The notes: generated by a model not told the origin, from the letters alone. Positions 8,271 through 16,628 are shown, counted from the first letter of the stretch. The stretch: DNA of 64,000 nt from Paenibacillus peoriae KCTC 3763 (GCF_000236805.1 NZ_AGFX01000038.1:168242-232241); one strand, 5' to 3'. Made by a program: numbers and translations.

Positions 8271-9065
8271 TTAAAATGATCCCCTGCTGCCGCTATGCGA
8301 ATGACCGCCACTGGTGGTGCCCCCACCACCGCCTGAGCTGCTGCTACTGCTGCTCTTCTCAATCTTCCGCTTCGTTGTCGTTGTGTGAAGGTACTGATCC
8401 CGATGCTCCAGAACCCCTGAAGTGCTTGCATCCTCGTAGGTCTGCCGATTTACCGTAACCCGACCCCCGGAATTGGAAACCATCTTGCCGACGATCATGG
8501 CCGCCAATCCCAGTGCAATCGCCAAATGAAGCCAGCCTTTAAAAAATATACTGTCCGGATTCACCCCTGGGCGGATGGCCAAATATCTGTGCGCACCCAA
8601 AATATACTTTTGAAATGCCAGTCCATAGTTGCCGTTCGTCAGATACGGGGTAATCTCATAGCGTATTTTATCTAGTCTATCATCATCCAGGTACCGCTCT
8701 GCCTTATAAAACCCGGCTAGGTACACCTCTCTATTCCTCATATCCATCGTCAAAATGACCGCATTCCCATGTGACCTGTCATACCCCGGTCCATGATCAT
8801 CATAAAAATCCTGCGTCATTTTCTTAACATCTCTATTGTCGGGGTTATTGGTAGTAACAATAATAATGTCCGTTTCTCTTTCGGCTCCGTACTGATTAGC
8901 CATCGTGTTCAACACGTCATACTCTTCCTGATTAAGCAGTCCTGCTTCATCATAAATCAGCGGCTTCATGTCTGTCGTAGCTGCTTCGCCCTTCATTTCC
9001 ATCGGAACAGCCAGAAAAACAGCAAATAACAACGAAATGACAACAATCGCTCTCAGTCTTTTCAC
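8271..9065 (-). CDS. ydjH: Secreted/membrane TPM-domain protein (YdjH-like)
   Basis: 264 residues from GTG 9065, which overlaps the ydjG stop (TAGTG) and has GGAGGGGG 7 nt upstream; an upstream TTG at 9092 has no comparable site. It has an N-terminal signal peptide (VKRLRAIVVISLLFAVFLAV), a TPM domain (about 40-160, DEAGLLNQEEYDVLN to AFQKYILG), one membrane helix (about 178-195) and a low-complexity Ser/Gly/His tail. TPM proteins have a Rossmann-like extracytoplasmic fold and are linked to membrane-complex maintenance. As in B. subtilis, it sits between ydjG and ydjI in the PspA operon. Confidence 0.85.
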   Translation of the reverse strand: MKRLRAIVVISLLFAVFLAVPMEMKGEAATTDMKPLIYDEAGLLNQEEYDVLNTMANQYGAERETDIIIVTTNNPDNRDVKKMTQDFYDDHGPGYDRSHGNAVILTMDMRNREVYLAGFYKAERYLDDDRLDKIRYEITPYLTNGNYGLAFQKYILGAHRYLAIRPGVNPDSIFFKGWLHLAIALGLAAMIVGKMVSNSGGRVTVNRQTYEDASTSGVLEHRDQYLHTTTTKRKIEKSSSSSSSGGGGGTTSGGHSHSGSRGSF

Positions 9066-10096
9066 TAAGATCCCCCTCCCATGATCACCCAAGTGATTAA
9101 CCTCAATGAAAGGAGGGAAATGCCGAAAATACCTGCAAACCAGGCCGTCACCTTGAACTTGCTAATCGGAGGCTTACCAACTACTTTACCCGTCTGGCCG
9201 TTCATCGCAAACGTATGCTCCATTTGGTTGTAATCATAGTGTATGACCCATACCGGGAGCAGGACATAATCCGCTTGCTTTAATGTAGTATCAATTTGCT
9301 TTTCCGTATAGTTCACGGCCGTGTACTCTGACACCGTAGATTGAATATAAGAATCAATATATTCCTTCACTTTGTCTTTCACTCGTGGGAAAAGCTCCTC
9401 TTCGTTATAACTGTACTTCTCCGCAATATAGCCCGCCAGATATGGCGTTTTAAAGGGTTTAAGCTGATCGTAAGGAAACGGCTCCAATTTATCCATCAGC
9501 TCGTCATTCATTTTCTCCGCAGCATCAATCGGAACCTTCACATAATTCAGGCGGATTTTCCGATATACATCAAAATGCTGCGTTTCCTTATACTCGTAAT
9601 CCCCGCTCGTATAGGTTCGTACTTTAATCCCCTCGCCATGAGCCTCAATTTTATTATGTAAATCATATAACCAGAAGGGCACATACATCCCGGTTATCCC
9701 CTTGATCCGATCTGCTGTCATGAACCGGTTCGGCGTCAACCGGCCATTCTTGCACCATTTTTTGAAAGCATCTATGGCTTCTTCCTTGCTGATCGAAAAA
9801 GGAATCACCTGCGCCGGAGCCAACTCCCCGGTCAGTCGATCACCGAGAACTACGGCTGAACCGCAAAAGCTGCACACCGTTGCACTCGTCTCCATTTCAG
9901 TCATAATCACTGCTCCGCAGTTATTGCAATGATACTCCTGAACCTCATTTTCTGAAAAAATAAGATTCGTCAGAGGATCAGGTATGGATTCAATATTGTC
10001 CTCTCTCCCGCAACTATGACAGGATAACATTCCTGTCTCACCGTCAAAGACCATGCCACTACCGCAGTTGGGACATTTGTATTCGATAACCGGCAT
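9065..10096 (-). CDS. ydjG: Zinc-ribbon membrane protein (YdjG-like)
   Basis: 343 residues. Two N-terminal zinc ribbons are visible, CPNCGSGM...CHSCG (8-29) and CNNCGAVI...CSFCG (57-78), then a long soluble domain and a single C-terminal membrane helix (about 317-338, AWFAGIFGISLLSLRLITWVI-like). In B. subtilis YdjG and YdjH recruit PspA to the membrane; that partnership fits the neighbours here. It lies 26 bp after pspA and overlaps ydjH by one base. Confidence 0.85.
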   Translation of the reverse strand: MPVIEYKCPNCGSGMVFDGETGMLSCHSCGREDNIESIPDPLTNLIFSENEVQEYHCNNCGAVIMTEMETSATVCSFCGSAVVLGDRLTGELAPAQVIPFSISKEEAIDAFKKWCKNGRLTPNRFMTADRIKGITGMYVPFWLYDLHNKIEAHGEGIKVRTYTSGDYEYKETQHFDVYRKIRLNYVKVPIDAAEKMNDELMDKLEPFPYDQLKPFKTPYLAGYIAEKYSYNEEELFPRVKDKVKEYIDSYIQSTVSEYTAVNYTEKQIDTTLKQADYVLLPVWVIHYDYNQMEHTFAMNGQTGKVVGKPPISKFKVTAWFAGIFGISLLSLRLITWVIMGGGS

Positions 10097-10122
10097 CTGC
10101 TCACCTCTATCTGTAGAAACTG

Positions 10123-10782
10123 TTATGATTCCTTATGGTTTATTTTCTCTTTGATTGCAGCCAGTTCATCTTCAGCGTTCGTACTCTTCTCATATTGCGC
10201 AAATAAGTTATCCAGGTTGTCCTTTGTTTCTGCCCGAAGCTCGGCTAAAGCCATTGCTTCATCATACGCCCTGTTCACCTTCTCTTCCATCGCTTCAAAA
10301 ACAGAATCCTGGCTGCTCATGGAGTTCAAGGCTTGCTGTGCTTTGGCAACCGCCATTTTCCCTTTAAGCTCGGCACGCCGTGCTTCCAGTTGCCCCATAT
10401 CGGACACCAGCTTATCCTGCATTTGTTTCATGCCTGCGGCGTTTGCCGAAGCTAAGTCATAGGAGGCTTGTAATTGTTCCAGCTTCAACGCCTGCGAACC
10501 TTTTCTCTCCAGAAACTTTCGAGCTTCCTCTTCATTTCCAGCTTCCACGGACTTACTGGCATAATGCTGGAGCTTATTAATCTCGGCTCTGCATTCATCC
10601 CATGCTCTTTTCGCCCTTCTCTCATCGGCCAGTACGGAGGCGGTTTCCGCTCTCACCTTGTCCAGATCACTGTTCAAATTCCGCATATAATCGTCAATGA
10701 TCTTCTCTGGATCATCCACCTTATCCAATATGGCGTTGACATTCACCTTCATAATATCCCTAAACCTCGACAAAATTCCCAT
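10123..10782 (-). CDS. pspA: PspA/IM30-family phage-shock protein
   Basis: 219 residues, nearly all predicted coiled coil (MGILSRFRDIMKVNVNAIL, then long heptads to residue 200), the ESCRT-III-related PspA/Vipp1 fold that polymerises on damaged membranes. The start is ATG 10782, with GGAGGAGG 5 nt upstream; the longer reading to 10821 has no ribosome site. It is the first gene of pspA-ydjG-ydjH-ydjI. An ECF-type promoter (10893-10918) lies about 110 bp upstream, matching SigW control of the B. subtilis operon. It could be confused with LiaH, but the downstream genes mark it as the ydjF/pspA type. Confidence 0.92.
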   Translation of the reverse strand: MGILSRFRDIMKVNVNAILDKVDDPEKIIDDYMRNLNSDLDKVRAETASVLADERRAKRAWDECRAEINKLQHYASKSVEAGNEEEARKFLERKGSQALKLEQLQASYDLASANAAGMKQMQDKLVSDMGQLEARRAELKGKMAVAKAQQALNSMSSQDSVFEAMEEKVNRAYDEAMALAELRAETKDNLDNLFAQYEKSTNAEDELAAIKEKINHKES

Positions 10783-10892
10783 GATGACCTCCTCCAAAAG
10801 GACTACATCCCACCATATCATACATCAAATCCGGGAAAATTTGTTCTTCACAGCAATATTCCAAAAGCTAGTCCCATCATGTAGTCTTAACA

Positions 10893-10918
10893 TCCGCAAC
10901 AAGACCAAGCCTGTTTCG
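10893..10918 (-). promoter_or_regulatory. ECF sigma (SigW-like) promoter for pspA operon
   Basis: On the minus strand, CGAAAC is followed after exactly 16 nt by CGGA, close to the SigW pattern TGAAAC-N16-CGTA (AAC core and spacing kept, one mismatch in each element). Its position upstream of pspA supports it. Confidence 0.5.
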
Positions 10919-11024
10919 AGACTGGAGGGGTGTTTGACCAGACCACACTAGACTCATTGAATACATTGTTATTATTTATCCTGTTCGAGCGTTTCTTAAA
11001 ATAAATGGTGGGGGGGAGATCACA

Positions 11025-12176
11025 TTGGCTATCCGCTACAGCGTCATCATTCCAACCTATAATCGAGTCCAGCAGCTGCTGCTCACACTCGCTTCATTTG
11101 AAACGCAAACCTATCCAAAGCACCTATTCGAAGTCATTGTAGCTGATGATGGTTCTACAGACGGAACGAAAGAAATGGTCGAAGGCTTCAAAGCATCCTA
11201 TCCTCTTATCTATGTGTCCCATCCGGAACAACGCGGTCGATCTGCCGTTCGAAATTTGGGACTGCGCCGTGCAAAAGGGCTATACATCATTTTCTGCGAC
11301 GCTGACTTTTTGGTGTTACCTGATTTCATTAGAATCGTGAGCCGTTATCACCGCAAATATCCCAAATCCGTGCTTTCAGGCATTCCTCACTCGTGGGACG
11401 ATGCTTTTACCCATTATCACCCTGACTTTTCTCCAGAAGAAAAAGAGCATTGTCGGAGCATACTTACACAATCAGGCTTATGGAATCCCGACTTTGAAGC
11501 AGCAAATGAAATTATTCCGATCATAACCCCGGAAGATATCCTTCATCAAACGGGTGTTTTGTCTAAACTAGTTAGTCCCACCAGAGTTCCCCCCAATATT
11601 AAAAAGCAATTCGCCACTACAGATGTAGCTCCTTGGCTGCTCCTGATTACACGTTGTGTATCCATCAGGCGCAGCCAATTGATCCGTATTGGCGGCTTTA
11701 ATGAACGATTTGTACTCTATGGACTCGAAGACTGGGACCTTGGCTACCGGCTACATCGACTAAGGGTTCCTTTCTATTCCATCAAAGAGGTTGTCGGATA
11801 TCACCAAGAACATCCAACCTACCTTAGGGGGAACGTTTTAAATACGGAAAATTTGAAAATCATGTTTGAAACCTACGGATTCAATGATTCCTCCTTAAAT
11901 CTGCTCGCCCTTGTACCCCCATCCGCGGATTTGGAAATCTACAAAAGTACACTACGAGTATTACACAGGGGATTCCGTTCCAAGCTGACACGCTCATCAT
12001 CCCTGCTGTTAAGAAGGACACTGCGTTTGGCAGCCAAGCAGTTCTTTTATCAAAAAAATAATCCAGCTTACCAAGAATCATTGAACCTGATTAAAAGGAA
12101 AGCAGCGAACCGAAAAAGCCGAGTCGCTCACGTGCTGCGAGAAATGCTGCTGAAGTCTGAAAAGCTGGTGGAATAA
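11025..12176 (+). CDS. Family 2 glycosyltransferase
   Basis: 383 residues, starting at TTG 11025 behind GGGGGGAGAT. The GT-A fold is clear: YSVIIPTYNR (5-14), the nucleotide-binding DDGSTDGT (41-48), the metal-binding DADF (92-95), and a GGFNERF...GLEDWDLGYRL acceptor/catalytic region (about 223-243) of the Glyco_transf_7C type. It has no membrane helices, so it is cytosolic and uses a nucleotide-sugar donor. It stands alone, divergent from pspA and convergent with the padR gene. Target could be a cell-wall, capsule or secondary-metabolite sugar; nothing nearby decides. Confidence 0.88.
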   Translation: MAIRYSVIIPTYNRVQQLLLTLASFETQTYPKHLFEVIVADDGSTDGTKEMVEGFKASYPLIYVSHPEQRGRSAVRNLGLRRAKGLYIIFCDADFLVLPDFIRIVSRYHRKYPKSVLSGIPHSWDDAFTHYHPDFSPEEKEHCRSILTQSGLWNPDFEAANEIIPIITPEDILHQTGVLSKLVSPTRVPPNIKKQFATTDVAPWLLLITRCVSIRRSQLIRIGGFNERFVLYGLEDWDLGYRLHRLRVPFYSIKEVVGYHQEHPTYLRGNVLNTENLKIMFETYGFNDSSLNLLALVPPSADLEIYKSTLRVLHRGFRSKLTRSSSLLLRRTLRLAAKQFFYQKNNPAYQESLNLIKRKAANRKSRVAHVLREMLLKSEKLVE

Positions 12177-12182
12177 TAGAAA

Positions 12183-12238
12183 GACTCCTCCATAAGGATG
12201 CAAGCCCAATTGGCAAGCAGCTTTATGGAGGAGGAGTC
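12183..12238. terminator. Hairpin between glycosyltransferase and padR genes
   Basis: GACTCCTCCATAA pairs with TTATGGAGG-AGG-AGTC (3-nt bulge). There is no T run on the plus side; on the minus side TCTTTCTATTATT follows. It probably ends the padR transcript. Confidence 0.5.
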
Positions 12239-12244
12239 GAGGCT

Positions 12245-12802
12245 CTAAGAACTCAATACTTTAATGCTTTCATCACACCAGCTAATTAAACTGCTAAACT
12301 GACTTTTACCATAGCTCATTGTGATCATCCAATACTTATGATTATGGTCTTTATGCTCTACATTGATAAGCCAACGTTCAAGCTCTTCAAAAATATGCAA
12401 GCTTTCCATTAGCTTTTCTTTATATTCCTGTATGTGCCTTATAATCGTTTCAGGCGAAGAATTGCCGCCAAAAAACACCCTCAACAGCAGCTCATTTTTT
12501 TTAAGCATCACCATATGCTCCATAGGCTGGGAAAGCCAGTCTGATAGCGTCTGCCTTCCCTGATCGGTAATGCTGTAGAGTTTCTTGTCAGGCTTTCCTT
12601 GCTGGCGAATGACCTCGACTGCAATGTCTTTTCGATCCAGTAGTTCTGCCAGGCTGGGATAGATCTGGCCATAGTTCTCATTCCAAAAATAGCTAGTACT
12701 TTGCTCCATATGTTGCTTTATATCATAACCGGTATGAGGACCCAGACTCAGAATGCCTAATACCGCAAACATTGTATTGGTTTTCCCTGACTGTCTCGCC
12801 AT
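12245..12802 (-). CDS. PadR-family transcriptional regulator
   Basis: 185 residues: an N-terminal PadR winged helix (FAVLGILSLGPHTGYDIKQHM, about 12-32; YGQIYPSLAELLDR; YSITDQGRQTLSDWL) and a C-terminal helical dimerisation domain (about 95-180), the subfamily-2 layout. AGGAGG lies about 10 nt before ATG 12802. It is divergent from a tautomerase-like gene. PadR proteins usually repress a neighbouring gene plus themselves and respond to phenolics or other small aromatics, which suits the dioxygenase and tautomerase next door. Inverted repeats in the intergenic region support local control. Confidence 0.9.
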   Translation of the reverse strand: MARQSGKTNTMFAVLGILSLGPHTGYDIKQHMEQSTSYFWNENYGQIYPSLAELLDRKDIAVEVIRQQGKPDKKLYSITDQGRQTLSDWLSQPMEHMVMLKKNELLLRVFFGGNSSPETIIRHIQEYKEKLMESLHIFEELERWLINVEHKDHNHKYWMITMSYGKSQFSSLISWCDESIKVLSS

Positions 12803-12842
12803 TATATATTATGCCTCCTAGTACCTCTAGCAAATCTCCGTA

Positions 12843-12878
12843 TTATGTCATGCTTTCATTAGATTAGACATAATTATA
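12843..12878 (-). promoter_or_regulatory. padR -10 element and inverted-repeat operator candidate
   Basis: A TATAAT -10 (minus strand, 12873-12878) is followed by the inverted repeat TTATGTC/GACATAA (arms 12843-12849 and 12867-12873). ATGT...ACAT halves are typical of PadR sites, although the spacing here is longer than usual. This suggests autorepression. No good -35 was found. Confidence 0.4.
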
Positions 12879-12946
12879 GCCCATTTGAACCAGCTTCACA
12901 CCCAATCTATATATTATAAAAATATATATTATTATAATAATTAATG

Positions 12947-12975
12947 TTGACAGGGGTTTTACGCCGTTTTATATT
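12947..12975 (+). promoter_or_regulatory. SigA promoter for the tautomerase-like gene, with AT-rich flank
   Basis: TTGACA (12947-12952), a 17-nt spacer, then TATATT (12970-12975): a near-consensus housekeeping promoter. Directly upstream is a 35-bp, almost pure AT stretch with TATATATTATAAAAATATAT-like symmetry, a possible UP element or operator. Confidence 0.75.
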
Positions 12976-13087
12976 AACGATATCAACAAAATATCAATGA
13001 GCTTGCCGAGATGAAGCCTTGGGTACATATATCATAAAGAATTCAAAGGCATTGCTTGGTTAAACCTCAATAAGGAGATCTCAGACC

Positions 13088-13573
13088 ATGACCATAATCA
13101 ATGTCAACTATCCAGCAGGCCGTATAACACTTGAACAGCGTCGGCTTTTGGCAGAGGGTTTGACGGATGCAGTTCTCGTTCCAGAAGTAGGTCAATATTG
13201 TCCGCCAGCAAGAGATGGGTTCCAGGTCCATTTCACCGAACATCCAACAGATTACATGGCAATTGGCGGGCAATTGCTGTCGGATCAGCCTGAACGTGAT
13301 GTAATTACTGTCAATGTTCTGGTGATGGATGGTCACTGGCCTAACGACATCCGCAAAGAAGTGCTTGAGAATATTCTTGGCAGTTTGACTAAAGTATTGG
13401 GAGTACCGGAACCATCCCCGACTTGGTGGGTATCTTTTCAGGTCATTGAAGAAGGCAGTTGGGGTTCCCGCGGCAGTGTGCTCTCCATTCTGGACTTGCT
13501 GGATTCAGGGGTCTTTACTGAGGAGAAAATTAAGGTTATCAAGCAATATGTCCAAACGAAAAAACACCCCTAA
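13088..13573 (+). CDS. Tautomerase-superfamily-like protein
   Basis: 161 residues from ATG 13088 (AGGAG 11 nt upstream). Two related beta-alpha-beta halves (INVNYPAGRITLEQRRLLAEGLTDAV at 4-29, and VITVNVLVMDGHWP...ILGSLTKVLG) give the pattern of a fused 4-oxalocrotonate tautomerase/MIF-like fold. The mature proteins of this superfamily normally carry Pro1. Here residue 2 is Thr, so activity is uncertain or the chemistry differs. A strong SigA promoter and a divergent PadR regulator suggest inducible expression. The stop is embedded in the terminator hairpin. Function in aromatic/electrophile metabolism is inferred. Confidence 0.65.
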   Translation: MTIINVNYPAGRITLEQRRLLAEGLTDAVLVPEVGQYCPPARDGFQVHFTEHPTDYMAIGGQLLSDQPERDVITVNVLVMDGHWPNDIRKEVLENILGSLTKVLGVPEPSPTWWVSFQVIEEGSWGSRGSVLSILDLLDSGVFTEEKIKVIKQYVQTKKHP

Positions 13574-13580
13574 GGGTGTT
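13563..13580. terminator. Compact bidirectional terminator overlapping a stop codon
   Basis: AACACCC-CTAA-GGGTGTT. On the minus strand it is followed by TTTTTT. It serves the dioxygenase gene and contains the TAA stop (13571-13573) of the convergent tautomerase-like gene in its loop. Confidence 0.7.
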
Positions 13581-13582
13581 CT

Positions 13583-14527
13583 TCATTTTCCTGTTAATGC
13601 TCTCACTTCAATAGGAAGCAAGTTCGCCTCGATTTGAGCCCGCTCTGGTTCATACCACTCTGGCAGCATTAATTTCTGCCCCAAAGCTTCAGCAGGTTCA
13701 TCGTTGGCAAATCCCGGTGGATCTGTAGCAATTTCAAAGAGTATACCGCCCGCTTCTCTGAAATATATGGCATTAAAATATTGGCGGTCTATGATTGGAG
13801 TCGCTTGATATCCATAATTCTGGACTGTGTTTCTCCAGTCTTCATGTTGTTCGAAATCTTTTGCACGCCATGCAATGTGATGTACCGTGCCTGCTCCACC
13901 AAAGCCTAAACCCATTTTCGCGAGCGGAACATCCACTATGTTACCGATTTCTCCTACGGACTGATAACGGGCATATTCGGCGTTTTCATCGATTTTCGTA
14001 AACCCGAGTATGCTTTCCAATGCATCCATCGTTTTCTGTGGGTTGACGCTAAATAGTACAGCACCCCCAAATCCCTTAATTGCTTTATCGGCCGAAATAC
14101 CACTATAAGACCAAGTACTGTTCGCTCCCGCTTCACGTTCGACAAGCTCAAGACGTAGACCCTCATTATCCTCGAATTGAAGATATTGTTCAGAAAAACG
14201 GCTCGTTTTCGTAACTTGAATATCAAAGCTTTCCAAACGATGCTGCCAAAAATCAAGTGAACCTGGCGGTACTACATACGAGGTAATGCCCACCTGGCCA
14301 CCTCCGATTCGCCCTTTGGGGGTTCCTGGTGCAGGAAAAAATGTAATGATGGTTCCAGGGCTTCCTGCCTCGTTACCAAAGTACAAGTGGTAAACCTCAG
14401 GAGCATCGAAGTTGACTGTTTTTTTCAATAACCGAAGTCCAAGGATGCTGGCATAGAAGTCGACATTTTCCTGCGGATTACCGGCAAAAGCTGTAATATG
14501 ATGGATACCTGTAGTTTGAAGTGACAT
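13583..14527 (-). CDS. mhqO: Ring-cleaving dioxygenase of the MhqO/MhqA type
   Basis: 314 residues from ATG 14527 (AGGAGGG 6 nt upstream; the frame continues to 14593 without a ribosome site). It has two vicinal-oxygen-chelate (glyoxalase/extradiol dioxygenase) modules: GIHHITAFAGNPQENVDFYASILGLR-type at the N-terminus and GTVHHIAWRAKDFEQHEDW in the C-terminal half. Metal ligands are probably His9 or His10, the histidine of VHHIAW and Glu of GGILFEIATD. B. subtilis MhqA/E/O proteins detoxify quinones and catechols under MhqR. The preceding DoxX gene matches mhqP of the mhqNOP operon, so the pairing is conserved. Confidence 0.85.
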   Translation of the reverse strand: MSLQTTGIHHITAFAGNPQENVDFYASILGLRLLKKTVNFDAPEVYHLYFGNEAGSPGTIITFFPAPGTPKGRIGGGQVGITSYVVPPGSLDFWQHRLESFDIQVTKTSRFSEQYLQFEDNEGLRLELVEREAGANSTWSYSGISADKAIKGFGGAVLFSVNPQKTMDALESILGFTKIDENAEYARYQSVGEIGNIVDVPLAKMGLGFGGAGTVHHIAWRAKDFEQHEDWRNTVQNYGYQATPIIDRQYFNAIYFREAGGILFEIATDPPGFANDEPAEALGQKLMLPEWYEPERAQIEANLLPIEVRALTGK

Positions 14528-14600
14528 ATAAAACCCTCCTTTAATTGTAGAAACCTTTGTTTTTCGTCGTTGGTCATTTTGAATAGCCTGCATTCACGCT

Positions 14601-14999
14601 TTATTTAAGTATTGCATCGATGGAATATGAGCCTGCCCCTGTCAACGCAATACCGATTACGATGGCAATAAGAACTAGCGGATATTCATAGCCGTTAGCT
14701 GTTGCCCAGATTCCATTTGGTCCATGTACTTTGAAAATCGCTCCGAGCATAGTTGCCGTAATGAAGAGTGCAGCCAGCGGAGTGAGCAGTCCTAAAGCAA
14801 ATAGAGCTCCTCCCAGCAATTCCATCAACCCGGCTGACACTGCCATGAATACTCCGGGCTTAATTCCGATTGATTCCATCCAACCGCCAGTACCTTTTGG
14901 ACCATAGCCGCCAAACCAGCCAAAAAGTTTCTGAGCTCCGTGCCCTACCAATAACAATCCAACCACCAAACGTACCAGTAACAATCCACTTGCCAACAT
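14601..14999 (-). CDS. mhqP: DoxX-family membrane protein (MhqP-like)
   Basis: 132 residues with four predicted membrane helices and the DoxX signature (GLLLVRLVVGLLLVGHGAQK-like N-terminus, GWFGGYGPKGTGGWMESIG). ATG 14999 follows GGAGG by 8 nt. DoxX/MhqP proteins are inner-membrane proteins tied to quinone and thiol-stress resistance; the molecular role is unsettled. It lies 73 bp upstream of the dioxygenase gene and 66 bp after DUF896, in one direction, so the three probably share the regulated promoter at 15345-15385. Confidence 0.85.
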   Translation of the reverse strand: MLASGLLLVRLVVGLLLVGHGAQKLFGWFGGYGPKGTGGWMESIGIKPGVFMAVSAGLMELLGGALFALGLLTPLAALFITATMLGAIFKVHGPNGIWATANGYEYPLVLIAIVIGIALTGAGSYSIDAILK

Positions 15000-15065
15000 A
15001 AAATCATCCTCCAATTATATTTGTTTTAAGATTGCTTAATTAAAGATATTAGACAAAAATTAAAT

Positions 15066-15293
15066 TCATTCTTTAACTAATTGTGCCTGCTCTCTTCTTA
15101 GTTTTTGAGGAGTAACATCATCTCCATTTGGATCATAGATCGTAGCATTCAAGAGAATGCTTTTTACAGAACCCCGAAAAATTTGAAGGTATTCTTTGCG
15201 AAGATCGGTTTGTTCAGTCTTTTCAATTTCAGTTAATCCGACTTCGTTTGCTTTTTTGGCAAGCTGATTAATTCTTTCTAAAATTGCAATCAT
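15066..15293 (-). CDS. DUF896 protein (YnzC/UPF0291-like)
   Basis: 75 residues, the normal size of the family, with the helical-hairpin start ILERINQLAKKANEVGLTEIE and the central TDLRKEYLQIFRGSVKSIL. GGAGG lies 6 nt before ATG 15293. B. subtilis YnzC sits in the SOS yneA operon; its function is unknown. Here it is the first gene behind a strong, apparently repressible promoter and ahead of doxX and the dioxygenase, an unusual setting for this family. No LexA-type site was recognised. Confidence 0.85.
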   Translation of the reverse strand: MIAILERINQLAKKANEVGLTEIEKTEQTDLRKEYLQIFRGSVKSILLNATIYDPNGDDVTPQKLRREQAQLVKE

Positions 15294-15344
15294 GTGTATA
15301 CCTCCAAATTCAAAGTTTTTGATTGGTTATATCTTTAATTTATT

Positions 15345-15385
15345 TATCTTGATATAAAGATATCATTTATTTCTTTCCGTGTCAA
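15345..15385 (-). promoter_or_regulatory. SigA promoter with overlapping inverted-repeat operator
   Basis: On the minus strand TTGACA (15380-15385), 17-nt spacer, TATCTT (15357-15362). The -10 is one arm of the inverted repeat TATCTT-GATATA-AAGATA (15345-15362), and a third TATCTTTAA half-site lies just downstream (about 15329). A repressor bound here would cover the -10. A MarR/MhqR- or PadR-type protein is the likely binder by analogy with mhq genes. Confidence 0.65.
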
Positions 15386-15560
15386 TACTTTTTCAAAAAA
15401 AGATCGACCTTGGATTGCTTCACACAACATTATGAGAATCTTTAAACATTTCTGTTGGAAAAAGGTGTAATATTATTAGTGACAACTCGCAAAAGTAGGC
15501 AGAAGTTACAATTCATGTTTTTTCTTACGAACTACTAACCGAAAGAAAGGGGTATGCAAC

Positions 15561-16424
15561 ATGACAAACCAGTTACAAACAAAAGTATTTATTAGTAGCG
15601 ATCAACATGATGGGTTCGGTGTAAGCTCGACTATTATATATGGTCCTACTGAAGCGTTACTCTTCGATGCTCAATTTAGCCGTTCTAATGCACTTCGTTT
15701 AGTGGCTGAGATTCTTGAAACAGGTCGTGAACTAAAACAAATCTTTATCAGTCATTTTCACCCAGATCATTATCTAGGATTGGGTGTAATAAAAGAAGCC
15801 TTTCCAGACGCACGCGTAATGGCATACAAAGAAGTAGCTGAAGAAGCTAATGAGGCTTTCAGCTTCAAAATCGATTACTGGGGAACTGAGGTCCTAGGTC
15901 ATAACGGCTCTAAAACAGTGGTAAATATTGAACGCATAGAAGAACCGCATCTCACAGTTGATGGTGAACAAATAGACATCCTGGGATTAATGCGAGGCGA
16001 CGCTGAACATGAAGCCATTTTGTGGATTCCATCCATTAAAACTCTAGTCGCTGGTGATCTGGTTTTCTCCGATGCACATCTTTGGGTAGCTGATGCTCGA
16101 TTCCCGGAGGATCGACAAGCATGGCTTGATAACCTCGACACATTAGAAGCATTGAAGCCAGAAGTCATTATCCCTGGACATGCTCCAAATGACAGACCTT
16201 ACAATCCGGATGGTATCAAATTTACACGATGTTATTTAAAAGATTTTATGCATCATCTCGTAGAATCAACAGATTCTGCCGACCTAATAGCAAGAATGGA
16301 ACAACTTTATCCAAACCTGGTAGTGCATATTTGTTTGGAATTGAGTGCCAGAATTTTAAAAGATAAATACCGTTGGGAAGGCGACTGGCCTCATTCACTT
16401 CGCGACACAGATGCTGTAATCTGA
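15561..16424 (+). CDS. MBL-fold metallo-hydrolase
   Basis: 287 residues with the complete metallo-beta-lactamase ligand set: HFHPDH (65-70), a His in GDAEHEAILW, Asp in AGDLVFSDAHLW and His in PGHAPND. The start is ATG 15561, with AAAGGGG 8 nt upstream. Family members include SoxH/quinoprotein-relay-like hydrolases and thioesterase-type enzymes; the substrate cannot be assigned. It is divergent from the DUF896-doxX-dioxygenase set across a 267-bp region and followed by a glyoxalase-like gene, so a part in electrophile detoxification is a reasonable guess. Confidence 0.88.
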   Translation: MTNQLQTKVFISSDQHDGFGVSSTIIYGPTEALLFDAQFSRSNALRLVAEILETGRELKQIFISHFHPDHYLGLGVIKEAFPDARVMAYKEVAEEANEAFSFKIDYWGTEVLGHNGSKTVVNIERIEEPHLTVDGEQIDILGLMRGDAEHEAILWIPSIKTLVAGDLVFSDAHLWVADARFPEDRQAWLDNLDTLEALKPEVIIPGHAPNDRPYNPDGIKFTRCYLKDFMHHLVESTDSADLIARMEQLYPNLVVHICLELSARILKDKYRWEGDWPHSLRDTDAVI

Positions 16425-16628
16425 AATATCGACTCTCCATCAAACAACTTGTTCGTTTTGGTTGGGAGCAGGCCTTATCGTGTTTGTTTCCTGTCGTTAT
16501 TTTCACCTCTTTGGCTCTTACTCAAAACCCCAATCGATTTTTATTTTTCAATTAAATTTTATATATTCAGCGAAATAGGGAAGCATAATATTAGAAAAAT
16601 GCAGGATGTCAAAACATAGGAGGAAATC

